41,352 nt of DNA from assembly GCF_001068775.1 (NCBI RefSeq), contig NZ_JWAJ01000150.1:1-41352 (forward strand). Direction: 5' to 3'. How positions within the stretch are numbered: the stretch's first letter is position 1; every line of letters starts with the position of its first letter. Below are positions 29,053 to 39,235 of the stretch, piece by piece. The notes below the pieces were generated by a model, which saw only the letters and a program-made list of their open reading frames with translations, was not told the origin of the DNA and searched no databases. The position numbers and the translations under genes are program-made. This stretch comes from Streptococcus pseudopneumoniae (GTDB lineage Bacteria > Bacillota > Bacilli > Lactobacillales > Streptococcaceae).

Positions 29053-30069
29053 TTAAGACCACTCGTTTTCTGCCTTGAACTCATTGCTCATGAGTTCAGA
29101 AACGGCATCCTTAATATTAATGTTTTCATAAATAACTTGGTAAATGGCTTGGGTAATAGGCATATAAACTCCTAGTTCTTGTGCTAATTCGTAAGCAGCT
29201 TTGGTTGTTGAAATTCCTTCAATGACCATTCCCATATTTGCTTCGATATCTGCCAAGGCTTCGCCACGCCCAAGAGCATCTCCGGCACGCCAGTTACGTG
29301 AGTGGACAGAAGTTCCTGTAACGATTAAATCCCCAACTCCAGAAAGACCACTGTAAGTTAATGGATTTGCTCCAAGTTTAACCCCCAGACGAGTAATTTC
29401 TGCCAGACCGCGCGTGATGATCGCTGCTTTAGCATTATCACCAAATCCAAGTCCATGAAGGGCACCTGCACCAACAGCGATGATATTTTTAAGAGCACCA
29501 GCTGTTTCCACTCCGATAACATCCGTATTGGTATAAAGGCGGAAGTAGTGGTTGCTAAAGAGTTTTTGAACATATTGAGCAGTTTGTAAATTTTTAGAGG
29601 CAGCCGTAATCAAGGTGATGTCGCGTACAATTGTTTCTTCCGCATGGCTAGGACCAGATACGACGACGATCTCGCTTCTAAGGTCTTCAGGGATTTCTTC
29701 TTCAAGAATGGTTGAAAGACGTTTGTGACTATTCGGTTCCAGACCTTTTGATGCGTGCATGACGACCACTTTATGATCAAGAACGGCAGCAACTTGTTGG
29801 GCAACTAGTCGTGTAACCTTGGTTGGGACAACAAATAAAACAGCATCCACATCCTTCAAGGCTACTTCTAGGTCTTGGTAGGCTACAATTTTTTCATCTA
29901 AGACAATATCCTTAAAATAGTGTTTGTTAGTATGATGTGTATTGATTTCGTTGATTTGATCAGGAATATTTCCCCAGATTCGTACTTGGTGTCCGTTGTC
30001 ATTTAAAACTTGTGACAGAGCAGTACCCCAAGAACCAGGCCCTAAAACAGCGATGGTTTGTTTGTCCAT
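29053..30069 (-). CDS. gpsA: Glycerol-3-phosphate dehydrogenase [NAD(P)+]
   Basis: A 338-residue cytoplasmic enzyme that makes sn-glycerol-3-phosphate for phospholipids. The dinucleotide-binding motif is [17 protein letters not shown] at the N-terminus. The catalytic Lys is in [20 protein letters not shown], followed by [19 protein letters not shown] at 30069 has AGGAGG 6 bp upstream; the longer reading from 30111 lacks such a site. It leads the gpsA-galU operon, with TGGTAGAAT as likely extended -10. Confidence 0.95.
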   Translation of the reverse strand: MDKQTIAVLGPGSWGTALSQVLNDNGHQVRIWGNIPDQINEINTHHTNKHYFKDIVLDEKIVAYQDLEVALKDVDAVLFVVPTKVTRLVAQQVAAVLDHKVVVMHASKGLEPNSHKRLSTILEEEIPEDLRSEIVVVSGPSHAEETIVRDITLITAASKNLQTAQYVQKLFSNHYFRLYTNTDVIGVETAGALKNIIAVGAGALHGLGFGDNAKAAIITRGLAEITRLGVKLGANPLTYSGLSGVGDLIVTGTSVHSRNWRAGDALGRGEALADIEANMGMVIEGISTTKAAYELAQELGVYMPITQAIYQVIYENINIKDAVSELMSNEFKAENEWS

Positions 30070-30214
30070 ATTTTCCTCCTTCTGAGAAAGCACTTTCCTA
30101 TATTCTACCATAAAAAGCCCTATCTTGCATCTATATAACTAGCTAATATATGTCCTATTGATAGGAATCTGTATTTATCGAAGGTGATGATTCGGGAAAA
30201 TCAAAAGTAGAGAT

Positions 30215-30247
30215 ATAAAAAAACAGCCAGGGGGAATTGGCTGTTTT
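30215..30247 (-). terminator. Terminator of the ABC transporter operon
   Basis: Stem AACAGCCA (30222-30229) / TGGCTGTT (30238-30245), then TTTTTTTAT on the minus strand. Confidence 0.88.
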
Positions 30248-30259
30248 AGTAGGAAAAAA

Positions 30260-31918
30260 CTAGAGCGTAATGCTGTTATTTTTAGAAATTTTCATAAATA
30301 GTAACAAGGAAGTAACTGTTAAGATGGTGAGGATAGTAGACAAGGCTGCGGCCACACCATAATTCCCACGAAGTACTTCAGTGTAGATAGCTACGGTCAT
30401 TGTTCTAGTTTTAACATTATACAAGAGAATGGAAGTAGATAGTTCCGAAATCATTGTTACCCATGAAAGGATTGCTCCTGATATGATACCTGAAAGCATC
30501 ATTGGGGTTGTGATTTTAGTAAAGGTATTGAGACGGCTACTTCCCAAGCTTTCTGCTGCTTCTTCGATACTAGGGGCAATTTGTTGCAAACTAGCAACTG
30601 AAGAACGAATGGTATAAGGAAGTCTTCTGACAGATAAGGACATAATCAAGATGAAGGCTGTTCCTGTAATCATCAGGAAACCACTTCCGAAGAGGCCTGT
30701 ATTGAATGAAGAGATAAAGGCAATACCAAGTACAGTTCCTGGTACGATATAAGGTACCATACTAAGACTATCGATTAAGTTGGTAAATAGGTTGCGTTTG
30801 CGAACTGCAAGATAGGATATGAAGGTCGCAAAGACAACAACGAGAACCAAGGCAAGGAGAGGAATACGAATGGTATTAAAAATAGCAGAGCCCATGCGGT
30901 TAAAAGCAGTCTTATAGCTGTTTAGTGAATATCCTTTGACGAAAACCATTCCGGATGTTTTTAGGAAGGATGTATAAATCAAGTAAACTTGAGGCAAAAC
31001 AGAGAATAAGATAATGCCATAAACTGTCACATAAATAGCAGCCATCTTACCTTTTGTCGTTTTCTTAGGTTCAATTGGATGAAGCGAGTTCATACTGAAA
31101 CTGTAGCGATTTGAAACGTATTTTTGGATGAGGAAGATAACTAGGGCGATTGTAATCGCCATAATTGCTAAGGCTGATGCGAAGGCAGAGTTACCCCCTA
31201 CCTCACTGATAAACTGTGTATAGATCAATACTGGGAAGGTACGATATCCCTCACCAATCAGCATCGGAGTACCGAAGTCTGAGAAAGCTCTCATAAAGAC
31301 TAGGAGCGCTGCTGCTAGTAAAGTTGGGACTAGGAGAGGTAAAACAACTGTTACGATTCGTTTAAAACCGAAAGATCCCATGCTTTCAGCAGCTTCCAAG
31401 AGGGAGTTGTCAATGCTCTTCATGGTTCCAGCTACGTATAGGAATACGAGAGGGAAAAGTTGGAGTGTAAAGACAAGCACGATACCTTTAAAGCCGTAGA
31501 TATCAAAACCTGGCAAATGTAGTGTGTTGGTTAGAAATTTTGTGATAACTCCGTTTCTACCAAGGAGTAGAATCCAAGAATAGGCACCTACAAAGGGAGC
31601 TGACATGGATGCTATGATAATCAAGATTTGTAAAAATTTCTTTCCCTTGAAGTCATACATTGAAAAAAGATAAGCTAGCAAGGTACCAACAACGACAGAA
31701 GTGACTGTTGCAGTTACAGAAACCTTGAAACTGTTGATAAGGGTTTCAGAGTAGTACGATTTGCTAAAGAAAGTAACAAAATTTTCTAATGAGAAATGAC
31801 CTTCATGTACCAGTGCCTGTTTTAATACCGTAACAATTGGATAGACCAGAAAAACAAGATAAGTAAGGAAGATGAAGAAGGAAGACGCAGTCCAGATATT
31901 TAGTTTTTTACGCTCCAT
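30260..31918 (-). CDS. Fe3+/AfuB-type ABC transporter permease (fused two-domain)
   Basis: A 552-residue membrane protein with about twelve hydrophobic segments in two binding-protein-dependent permease halves. Each half carries an EAA loop for ATPase contact: LEAAESMGSFGFKRI and IEEAAESLGSSRLNTF. This duplicated form is typical of the FbpB/AfuB permeases. The start at 31918 overlaps the ATPase gene by 11 bp, with AGGAG upstream. The substrate could be ferric iron or, as known for AfuABC, a sugar phosphate; the neighbouring sensor system favours a small organic ligand. Confidence 0.88.
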   Translation of the reverse strand: MERKKLNIWTASSFFIFLTYLVFLVYPIVTVLKQALVHEGHFSLENFVTFFSKSYYSETLINSFKVSVTATVTSVVVGTLLAYLFSMYDFKGKKFLQILIIIASMSAPFVGAYSWILLLGRNGVITKFLTNTLHLPGFDIYGFKGIVLVFTLQLFPLVFLYVAGTMKSIDNSLLEAAESMGSFGFKRIVTVVLPLLVPTLLAAALLVFMRAFSDFGTPMLIGEGYRTFPVLIYTQFISEVGGNSAFASALAIMAITIALVIFLIQKYVSNRYSFSMNSLHPIEPKKTTKGKMAAIYVTVYGIILFSVLPQVYLIYTSFLKTSGMVFVKGYSLNSYKTAFNRMGSAIFNTIRIPLLALVLVVVFATFISYLAVRKRNLFTNLIDSLSMVPYIVPGTVLGIAFISSFNTGLFGSGFLMITGTAFILIMSLSVRRLPYTIRSSVASLQQIAPSIEEAAESLGSSRLNTFTKITTPMMLSGIISGAILSWVTMISELSTSILLYNVKTRTMTVAIYTEVLRGNYGVAAALSTILTILTVTSLLLFMKISKNNSITL

Positions 31919-32999
31919 GGCTGACTCCTTTTATGAGATTGCGCGAACCATCTTCAGAGAAGACATTGAGTTTTTGAGTATTGATACGCAAACGAACGCG
32001 ATCTCCTTTTTTCAAATCTTCTTCAAATGTAGATTCTTCACTTACCTGAAGTTTTGAAGCAAATCCTGTCTCAATGAAGTATTCGGTATTAAGTCCAAGA
32101 TAGACACTGTCAGTAATTGTTCCATCGATTGGTCCGTTTTCGTCACGGATAAATTCTTCGGGACGAATGCTGACATGAATAGCTTGTTCTTCCACCTGGT
32201 CTAGTGCTGGCATACGAAGAGAATAACCATCTTCAAAGACGATGTAAGCTCCGTCAGCTTGCTTTTCCAAACGAGCAGGGATTATATTTGTTCTACCAAT
32301 AAATGTTGCGACAAATTCATTTGCTGGTTTGTGGTAGAGCTCTTTTGGACGACCAATTTGTTGAATAACACCGTCTTTCATAACAGCAATTTGGTCAGAA
32401 ATGGCCATAGCTTCTTCTTGGTCGTGAGTTACGTAGACAGTGGTAATTCCAACTTCGTGTTGAATTTCGCGAATAGCCTGACGCATATCCAAGCGAAGTT
32501 TGGCATCTAGGTTACTGAGGGGTTCGTCCATGAGGAGAACGTTAGGATTAACAGCCAAGGCACGTGCTAGGGCAACCCGTTGTTGCTGGCCACCACTAAG
32601 TTTATCTGGTTTACGATCAGCATACTGGGCAATCTGCATCAACTCAAGGTATTTATTTGTTTGTTCGATGAGTTCATCTTTTGGAACTTTCTTTTGCTTG
32701 AGCCCGAATGCAACGTTATCACGCACTGTCAAATGTGGGAAAATTGCATAGTTTTGGAAAACCATCCCAATGTTTCGCTTGCTAGGTTCCATGTTGTTGA
32801 TTTTAGTATCGTCGAAGTAGAACTCTCCTCCTTCGATGCTATTGAAACCTGCAATCATACGAAGTAAGGTTGTTTTCCCACATCCTGAAGGCCCAAGGAG
32901 AGTGAAAAGGCTACCCTTAGGAATGGTCACGCTTAGATTTTCGATAACAGCTACATCGTGATAAATTTTCTTGGCATTGATAATCTTGATCTCACTCAT
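31908..32999 (-). CDS. ABC transporter ATP-binding protein (FbpC/PotA type)
   Basis: A 363-residue ATPase. Walker A is GPSGCGKTT, the signature LSGGQQQRVALARAL, Walker B VLLMDEPLSNLD, and the switch His is in YVTHDQEEAMA. The C-terminal TOBE-like domain (about 240-355: FIGRTNIIPARL, VSIRPEEFI) is usual for this subfamily. It is 12 bp downstream of the binding-protein gene and overlaps the permease. Confidence 0.92.
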   Translation of the reverse strand: MSEIKIINAKKIYHDVAVIENLSVTIPKGSLFTLLGPSGCGKTTLLRMIAGFNSIEGGEFYFDDTKINNMEPSKRNIGMVFQNYAIFPHLTVRDNVAFGLKQKKVPKDELIEQTNKYLELMQIAQYADRKPDKLSGGQQQRVALARALAVNPNVLLMDEPLSNLDAKLRLDMRQAIREIQHEVGITTVYVTHDQEEAMAISDQIAVMKDGVIQQIGRPKELYHKPANEFVATFIGRTNIIPARLEKQADGAYIVFEDGYSLRMPALDQVEEQAIHVSIRPEEFIRDENGPIDGTITDSVYLGLNTEYFIETGFASKLQVSEESTFEEDLKKGDRVRLRINTQKLNVFSEDGSRNLIKGVSHGA

Positions 33000-33011
33000 A
33001 GTTAACCTCTT

Positions 33012-34058
33012 TTACTGTTTAGATTGGATATCTGTAAAGACTTCGTTGTATTTCTTCACGATATCTGATTTGTTTTTGATGACATAATCATAGTCTTCAG
33101 TTAGTGTTTTAATTTGTTCGATTGGTTTCATGTTTGCGCTAGTTTTAGCATTTTTACGAACTGGACGGTTAGTAGTTGTTGTACCAAGCGTGTCTTGGAC
33201 TTCTTGAGAAATGATGAAATCGATAAATTTCTTAGCGTTTTCCATGTTCTTAGCGTTTTTAATAATAGCAGCGCTAGCAGGCAGGAAGACAGTACCTTCT
33301 TTTGGATAAACAACCTTGATGTTAGCTCCGTCGTTTAGAAGTTTTACTGCGGGATCTTCGTATGAAAGGCCAACAGCCATTTCTCCATCTGCAACAGCCT
33401 TGTAAACGCCAGATGAACTTGAGCCGATTTTACCGTCAATCAAAGTAAAGAGATCTTTGACATAAGTCCAAGCTTTGTCGTCTGTATAGCCGCCCTCAGC
33501 TTGTAACATGTTTGTTAGTTGAGCAAAGGCGCTAGAAGAGTTGGCTGGGTCTGCAGTTGCGATTTTTCCTTTGAGTTCTGGTTTGATGAGGTCGCTATAA
33601 CCTTCAATATTCATCCCCTTAGTTAAGTCAGGGTTGACGATCAAAACACTACCATCCAATGTATAAGGAGTTGAGTAGCCAGTTGTATTTTGATATTCTT
33701 TGATTACATTATCGTTTTCCGTTGATACGTAATTTTCAAAAAGTTCCCCGTGGGTAGCATATTGGGTATAGGAACCACCAAAGATGATATCTGCCACAGG
33801 GGCTTCTTTTTCAGATTCTAGTTTTTTAAAGAGTTCACCTGTTCCTGCTTGAATGAGTTCAACCTTGATACCATACTTTTCTTCAAAAGCAGGAATAGTT
33901 GCTCCAATCAATCCTTCTGAGTTTGGGGAGTAGACTACTAGAGTATCGCTTCCTCCATTTTCAGTTGCCTTTTCTCCTGAAGCGTCGTCAGAAGAGCAGG
34001 CAGCAAGTCCCAAAATAGCAAGTCCACACGCAGCATAATACATCCATTTCTTTTTCAT
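33012..34058 (-). CDS. ABC transporter substrate-binding lipoprotein (Fe3+/AfuA type)
   Basis: A 348-residue lipoprotein. The signal MKKKWMYYAACGLAILG ends in lipobox LAAC, so Cys near 21 should be lipidated. The body follows the FbpA/AfuA fold order: LVVYSPNSEGLIGATIPAFE, ADIIFGGS, GYSDLIKPELKGKIATADP, GLSYEDPAVKLL and TTTNRPVRK. The binding residues cannot be assigned from sequence alone. ATG at 34058 has GGAGG 8 bp upstream. The gene sits behind its own promoter with a cre-like site, downstream of a terminator that ends the two-component genes. Confidence 0.9.
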   Translation of the reverse strand: MKKKWMYYAACGLAILGLAACSSDDASGEKATENGGSDTLVVYSPNSEGLIGATIPAFEEKYGIKVELIQAGTGELFKKLESEKEAPVADIIFGGSYTQYATHGELFENYVSTENDNVIKEYQNTTGYSTPYTLDGSVLIVNPDLTKGMNIEGYSDLIKPELKGKIATADPANSSSAFAQLTNMLQAEGGYTDDKAWTYVKDLFTLIDGKIGSSSSGVYKAVADGEMAVGLSYEDPAVKLLNDGANIKVVYPKEGTVFLPASAAIIKNAKNMENAKKFIDFIISQEVQDTLGTTTTNRPVRKNAKTSANMKPIEQIKTLTEDYDYVIKNKSDIVKKYNEVFTDIQSKQ

Positions 34059-34088
34059 GATGGATACCTCCATAGTTTTGTTACCTCT

Positions 34089-34117
34089 ATTGTAAAGTAA
34101 TGAAAGCGTTTTTAAAA
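34089..34117 (-). promoter_or_regulatory. Promoter of the transporter genes with an overlapping cre-like site
   Basis: On the minus strand TACAAT (34089-34094) follows a weak TTTTAA (34112-34117) by 17 bp. The spacer is covered by TGAAAGCGTTTTTA (plus strand 34101-34114), which misses the core cre consensus at only one position. The weak -35 fits a promoter that needs an activator, such as the response regulator upstream. Confidence 0.55.
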
Positions 34118-34152
34118 CTTAAAATTCTATCCTAATGGGGTAAAATTCTCTA

Positions 34153-34185
34153 CAAAAAAGAAGAATAGTGTCTAAACTATTCTTC
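34153..34185 (-). terminator. Terminator between the response regulator and the transporter genes
   Basis: Perfect 10-bp stem GAAGAATAGT (34160-34169) / ACTATTCTTC (34176-34185), then TTTTTTG on the minus strand. The regulator's TAG stop (34172-34174) lies in the loop, so ribosomes finishing that gene would cover the stem. Confidence 0.85.
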
Positions 34186-34942
34186 CAATGGCTTTTAACT
34201 CTTTTGGAGAGATATGAAAGTATTTCTTAAAAACTTTACCAAAATATTTATAGTCTGAGAAGCCGACTTGCTCAGCGATTTGACTAAGAGGAGAATCAGG
34301 ACACTGGCTCATCTTTTCAACGGCTTGTTTTAAACGATACTGAAGAATGTATTCGTTCAAGGTGATAGGAAAATCCTCCTTGATAACCTTGTAGAGATAA
34401 CTTTCGCTATAACCTAGATTCTCTGCAATGGTAGAAATGGTAAAGTGTTGGGAGTAGTGTTGGTGCACAAATTCGAGAATTTGTTGAATCAATTGGTTTT
34501 GAGGATTGATTTTTTGAAGAGAAGTTACAAAAGTCTGATAGTCTTGTAAAAATGGATTGGTTTGGTGTTGATCCATCTTGAGGCGCAGAGTTATTTTTTC
34601 TAAACACTCTGTTAATTCTGCGACATTTATGGGTTTTGGGAGGAAGTCCACTGCTCCGAATTGCATGGCCTTTTTAGCATTTTGGAAATCATTATAGCCT
34701 GAGAGGATCACTTTTTCATAAGAGAGTGAACGAGTCGCTTCAAACATCATAAAAGCATCCATGATGGGCATGGTAATGTCTGTCAGGACGATGTGTGGTT
34801 TCTCTTTTTGAATTAATTCCATGCCTTCTTGTCCGTGACTTGCAGTTCCAACAACTTGAATACCTAAGGCTGAGTAGTCGACGGCAATTTCAAGCCATTT
34901 TCGGATCAGGTGTTCGTCTTCGACAATGATTAACTTAAACAT
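34172..34942 (-). CDS. YesN-type response regulator with AraC-type DNA-binding domain
   Basis: A 256-residue regulator. The receiver domain has the acidic pair in IVEDEH, the phosphorylated Asp in VLTDITMP (near 55), Ser in VILSGYND and Lys in FLPKPI. A linker leads to a C-terminal AraC-type double helix-turn-helix (about 160-253): STIAENLGYSESYLYKVIKE and IAEQVGFSDYKYFGKVFKKY. The likely targets are the transporter genes just downstream. It overlaps the kinase gene by 8 bp. Confidence 0.93.
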   Translation of the reverse strand: MFKLIIVEDEHLIRKWLEIAVDYSALGIQVVGTASHGQEGMELIQKEKPHIVLTDITMPIMDAFMMFEATRSLSYEKVILSGYNDFQNAKKAMQFGAVDFLPKPINVAELTECLEKITLRLKMDQHQTNPFLQDYQTFVTSLQKINPQNQLIQQILEFVHQHYSQHFTISTIAENLGYSESYLYKVIKEDFPITLNEYILQYRLKQAVEKMSQCPDSPLSQIAEQVGFSDYKYFGKVFKKYFHISPKELKAIGRIV

Positions 34943-36584
34943 GCGTTCTTCCTTTCGTGATAAATTTTACCCAGGTTTCACCTTGCGGGTTCACTCCTAA
35001 ATCCAATTCGACATTCTCAAAAAAGTTATTCAATCGTTTGTAACTATTGACAATACCGTGCTGTGTATGTGGACTGTCCAAGGATTCTAAGATATGTAGA
35101 CGTTCTTGTTTGGTTAGACCACCAGCATTATCCTTAACGATAAAGGTCAGTGCTTCCTGCTCTTGAGTGATTTGGATAGAGATGGCAAGGTCGATACGAT
35201 ACTGCCTTCCGTATTTTAGAGCATTTTCCACAAGTGGTAATAGGAAAAGTTTCGGAATAGTTTGGGAATGTAGATTCTCAGAACAGTCAATCTGATAAGA
35301 AAAATGTTCAAATCGAATCTGATGGATTTTCAGATAAGCTTCGATAATCTCTAGGTCCCGTCCAAGAGTCGTTTCCTTTTCTAGTTCAGTTACACTATAT
35401 CGCAGGATGCGCGTGAGATTTTGAATAAGTTCTTGAGTAATACTAGCATCAATCATACTCGTAATTTTAATGGTTTCCAAGGTATTGTAGAGGAAGTGAG
35501 GATTAAACTGAGCTTCCAGCATCTTTCTTTCAAAGATCCACTTTTCCTTCTCAATGGTCAACATCTTTTGATGGAGCTCATCCAACTCTTGGAGCATATC
35601 GGTGATTTTCTCAGCAATCAGTTCAAATTCGTCTCCTGTCTGGAGGATCAGCTTCTTGTCCTTTTTCTTAGGAATTTCCTGCAGTTGATAGACCAGACTT
35701 TCAATAGGGCCGGCATTGTGTGTCGCAATTTTATAAGCAATTCGTCTTGCCTGCCAGAAGTATAACAGAAAGATACAGAGTGTTAAGACAGAAGCAAGTC
35801 CCAGTAAACTCGGAATGGGAAAGAAAGATTGAAAGGTGTAGATTGAGAAAATCGGTTCAATTTTACGTTTTTCAATCAGAAGTGGATTTTCAACATACCA
35901 ATGAGTTTTAGACTGGAGTAATTTTTCATCAAATTTTTCCAGAGTCGATTGAGTAAATTGATTGGTATTGCTAGAGTAGATGTTTCCAAAAGTATCTGTA
36001 ATGGCGTATTTTGAATTGATGAGAGGGATACTGGACACAAATTCATTTTCATTTACAAAAGAAATGCTATAAGCCTTAACTCGTTGATTTTGAACGATAG
36101 GCATAATGAAGAGTGCGTAATGTTGTTTATCTATTGACAAAGCAACCTTTTCTGTAATGGTTCCTTGAATCGGATTTTGAATTAACAATTTTAAATAATA
36201 AGGAGCTAAAATAGTTTCTTGATGGTTGCGATTGGTACTAAAGAGAAGTTCTCCTGTGTCATCAAGGATGATAAAATCAGAACTGAGTTTCAGTTGAGCT
36301 TTTGTTTCATAAAATAGACTAAAGAGTTCTCGGTCAGTATGTTTACCCTCTAAAAATTCTGGGACCATTTTTTGATTCATGGTCTCCAATAATTGATAGT
36401 TCGCTTGTTTCATATTGCGAACATGTTGGACAATCTGTTGAGTGTCCTTGGTGAGCTGTTGCTTTTGAAGGAAATAGGAAAAACCAAACAAGAGAATGAG
36501 GAGTAAAAACGAGGTCGCTAAAGCAGCCAAAGAACTACGGTGAAGAATCTCTTTTTGGAGAGAATGTTTGAAAGAATGGGCCAT
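34935..36584 (-). CDS. YesM-type sensor histidine kinase
   Basis: A 549-residue membrane kinase. Two membrane segments (about 18-40 and 265-285) enclose an extracellular sensing region of about 225 residues. The cytoplasmic part has a coiled linker (ITDMLQELDELHQKMLTIEK), the LytS/YesM-type phospho-acceptor motif EAQFNPHFLYNTLETIK (His near 362), and an ATPase domain with PKLFLLPLVENALKYG and IVKDNAGGLT. The start at 36584 has AGGTGA upstream. The pair resembles sugar-responsive YesMN systems. Confidence 0.93.
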   Translation of the reverse strand: MAHSFKHSLQKEILHRSSLAALATSFLLLILLFGFSYFLQKQQLTKDTQQIVQHVRNMKQANYQLLETMNQKMVPEFLEGKHTDRELFSLFYETKAQLKLSSDFIILDDTGELLFSTNRNHQETILAPYYLKLLIQNPIQGTITEKVALSIDKQHYALFIMPIVQNQRVKAYSISFVNENEFVSSIPLINSKYAITDTFGNIYSSNTNQFTQSTLEKFDEKLLQSKTHWYVENPLLIEKRKIEPIFSIYTFQSFFPIPSLLGLASVLTLCIFLLYFWQARRIAYKIATHNAGPIESLVYQLQEIPKKKDKKLILQTGDEFELIAEKITDMLQELDELHQKMLTIEKEKWIFERKMLEAQFNPHFLYNTLETIKITSMIDASITQELIQNLTRILRYSVTELEKETTLGRDLEIIEAYLKIHQIRFEHFSYQIDCSENLHSQTIPKLFLLPLVENALKYGRQYRIDLAISIQITQEQEALTFIVKDNAGGLTKQERLHILESLDSPHTQHGIVNSYKRLNNFFENVELDLGVNPQGETWVKFITKGRTHV

Positions 36585-36616
36585 AAATCACCTCTTATAA
36601 AGAGCTTGCTAAAGTA

Positions 36617-36622
36617 AGTATA
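36617..36622 (-). promoter_or_regulatory. -10 element of the histidine kinase operon
   Basis: TATACT on the minus strand, 33 bp before the kinase start; the -35 is unclear. Confidence 0.45.
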
Positions 36623-36695
36623 GCAGTATTAAAAATGGAAGGCAAGGTGAAAAGAGAAAAGAGTTGAAAAGAAAGAGACTAAATTCCCCTAAAAA

Positions 36696-36704
36696 TGGTA
36701 TAAT
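36696..36704 (+). promoter_or_regulatory. Extended -10 promoter of leuS
   Basis: TGGTATAAT at 36696-36704, 29 bp before the start codon. This leaves a leader of only about 22 nt, so leuS has no T-box. Confidence 0.7.
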
Positions 36705-36733
36705 AGGAGCATCACGAAAATTGGAGAGACAGC

Positions 36734-39235
36734 ATGAGTTTTTACAATCATAAAGAAATCGAGCCTAAGTGGCAAAAATACTGGGCTGACAATCACACTT
36801 TTAAGACAGGAACAGACGCCTCAAAACCTAAGTTTTATGCACTCGACATGTTCCCTTACCCATCTGGAGCAGGTCTGCACGTAGGACACCCAGAAGGATA
36901 CACAGCGACCGATATCCTCAGCCGTTTCAAGCGTGCCCAAGGTTACAATGTCCTTCACCCAATGGGTTGGGATGCTTTTGGTTTGCCTGCAGAGCAATAC
37001 GCTATGGATACAGGGAATGACCCAGCGGAATTCACAGCGGAAAACATTGCTAACTTCAAACGCCAAATCAATGCGCTTGGATTCTCTTACGACTGGGACC
37101 GTGAAGTCAACACGACAGATCCAAACTATTACAAATGGACGCAATGGATCTTCACTAAGCTTTACAAAAAAGGCTTGGCTTATGAAGCTGAAGTGCCAGT
37201 AAACTGGGTTGAAGAATTGGGAACAGCCATCGCCAACGAAGAGGTCCTTCCTGATGGAACTTCTGAGCGTGGAGGCTATCCAGTTGTCCGCAAGCCAATG
37301 CGCCAATGGATGCTCAAAATCACGGCCTACGCAGAGCGTTTGCTCAATGACTTAGATGAACTAGATTGGCCAGAGTCTATCAAGGACATGCAACGCAACT
37401 GGATTGGAAAATCAACTGGTGCCAATGTCACCTTCAAAGTAAAAGGAACTGACAAGGATTTCACAGTCTTTACGACACGTCCAGATACACTTTTTGGGGC
37501 GACCTTCACTGTTTTGGCACCTGAGCATGAACTAGTAGATTCCATCACAAGTCCAGAACAAGCAGAGGCTGTTGCTGACTACAAACACCAAGCTAGCCTC
37601 AAGTCAGACTTAGCTCGTACAGACCTTGCCAAGGAAAAAACAGGGGTTTGGACTGGTGCCTATGCTATCAACCCTGTAAACGGCAAAGAAATTCCAATCT
37701 GGATTGCCGACTATGTTCTTTCTAGCTATGGAACAGGTGCTGTTATGGCTGTGCCTGCCCACGATCAACGTGACTGGGAATTTGCTAAACAATTTGACCT
37801 ACCAATCGTAGAAGTACTTGAAGGTGGAAACGTAGCAGAAGCTGCTTACACAGAAGATGGCCTTCACGTTAATTCAGACTTCCTAGATGGATTGAACAAA
37901 GAAGACGCTATTGCCAAGATTGTGGCTTGGTTGGAAGAAAAAGGCTGTGGACAAGAGAAGGTTACCTACCGTCTCCGCGACTGGCTCTTTAGCCGTCAAC
38001 GTTACTGGGGTGAGCCAATTCCAATCATTCATTGGGAAGACGGAACTTCAACAGCTGTCCCTGAAAGTGAATTGCCACTTGTCTTGCCTGTAACCAAGGA
38101 TATCCGCCCTTCAGGTACTGGGGAAAGCCCATTGGCTAACTTGACCGACTGGCTTGAAGTGACTCGTGAAGATGGTGTCAAGGGTCGTCGTGAAACCAAC
38201 ACCATGCCACAATGGGCAGGTTCAAGCTGGTATTACCTCCGCTATATTGACCCACATAATACTGAGAAATTGGCCGATGAGGATCTTCTCAAACAATGGT
38301 TGCCAGTAGATATCTACGTGGGTGGGGCAGAGCATGCAGTTCTTCACTTGCTTTACGCTCGTTTCTGGCACAAATTCCTCTATGACCTCGGTGTTGTTCC
38401 AACTAAGGAACCATTCCAAAAACTCTTTAACCAAGGAATGATTTTGGGAACAAGCTACCGTGACCACCGTGGCGCTCTTGTGGCAACCGATAAGGTTGAA
38501 AAACGTGACGGTTCTTTCTTCCATGTAGAAACAGGGGAAGAGTTGGAGCAAGCACCAGCCAAGATGTCTAAATCCCTCAAGAACGTTGTCAACCCAGACG
38601 ATGTGGTGGAACAATACGGTGCCGACACCCTTCGTGTCTATGAAATGTTCATGGGACCACTTGACGCTTCCATCGCTTGGTCTGAAGAAGGTTTGGAAGG
38701 AAGCCGTAAGTTCCTCGACCGTGTTTACCGTTTGATCACAAGTAAAGAAATCGTTGCGGAAAACAATGGCGCTCTTGACAAGGTTTATAACGAAACGGTT
38801 AAATCTGTCACAGAGCAAATCGAGTCGATGAAATTCAACACAGCCATTGCCCAGCTCATGGTCTTTGTCAATGCTGCTAACAAGGAAGATAAGCTCTATG
38901 CGGAATACGCCAAAGGCTTTATCCAATTGATAGCCCCATTTGCCCCTCACTTGGCAGAAGAACTCTGGCAAACAGTCGCAGCAACAGGTGACTCTATCTC
39001 TTACGTAGCTTGGCCAACATGGGACGAAAGCAAATTGGTTGAAGACGAAATCGAAATCGTCGTCCAAATCAAAGGTAAAGTCCGTGCTAAACTTATGGTC
39101 GCTAAAGACCTTTCACGCGAAGAATTGCAAGAAGTGGCTCTGGCTAACGAAAAAGTTAAGGCAGAGATCAATGGCAAAGAAATTGTGAAGGTGATTAGTG
39201 TCCCTAATAAACTCGTTAATATCGTCGTTAAATAA
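36734..39235 (+). CDS. leuS: Leucyl-tRNA synthetase
   Basis: An 833-residue class Ia synthetase for tRNA-Leu. The HIGH motif is HVGH in [16 protein letters not shown] (near residue 50) and the KMSKS loop is [10 protein letters not shown] (near 610). The editing domain lies between ([29 protein letters not shown]), and the C-terminal domain ends [19 protein letters not shown] lies 5 bp before the ATG. The stop codon sits in the 3' arm of a hairpin, and the coding end is repeated twice more downstream. Confidence 0.97.
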   Translation: MSFYNHKEIEPKWQKYWADNHTFKTGTDASKPKFYALDMFPYPSGAGLHVGHPEGYTATDILSRFKRAQGYNVLHPMGWDAFGLPAEQYAMDTGNDPAEFTAENIANFKRQINALGFSYDWDREVNTTDPNYYKWTQWIFTKLYKKGLAYEAEVPVNWVEELGTAIANEEVLPDGTSERGGYPVVRKPMRQWMLKITAYAERLLNDLDELDWPESIKDMQRNWIGKSTGANVTFKVKGTDKDFTVFTTRPDTLFGATFTVLAPEHELVDSITSPEQAEAVADYKHQASLKSDLARTDLAKEKTGVWTGAYAINPVNGKEIPIWIADYVLSSYGTGAVMAVPAHDQRDWEFAKQFDLPIVEVLEGGNVAEAAYTEDGLHVNSDFLDGLNKEDAIAKIVAWLEEKGCGQEKVTYRLRDWLFSRQRYWGEPIPIIHWEDGTSTAVPESELPLVLPVTKDIRPSGTGESPLANLTDWLEVTREDGVKGRRETNTMPQWAGSSWYYLRYIDPHNTEKLADEDLLKQWLPVDIYVGGAEHAVLHLLYARFWHKFLYDLGVVPTKEPFQKLFNQGMILGTSYRDHRGALVATDKVEKRDGSFFHVETGEELEQAPAKMSKSLKNVVNPDDVVEQYGADTLRVYEMFMGPLDASIAWSEEGLEGSRKFLDRVYRLITSKEIVAENNGALDKVYNETVKSVTEQIESMKFNTAIAQLMVFVNAANKEDKLYAEYAKGFIQLIAPFAPHLAEELWQTVAATGDSISYVAWPTWDESKLVEDEIEIVVQIKGKVRAKLMVAKDLSREELQEVALANEKVKAEINGKEIVKVISVPNKLVNIVVK

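Noticed and set aside
36585..36733. T-box in front of leuS
   Set aside because: The leader is only about 22-30 nt and contains no GGGTGGTACCGCG-like sequence.
38222..39067. Long open frame of 281 codons on the minus strand inside leuS
   Set aside because: It is antisense to a fully recognisable synthetase, has no family pattern and no ribosome site; it follows from codon bias of leuS.
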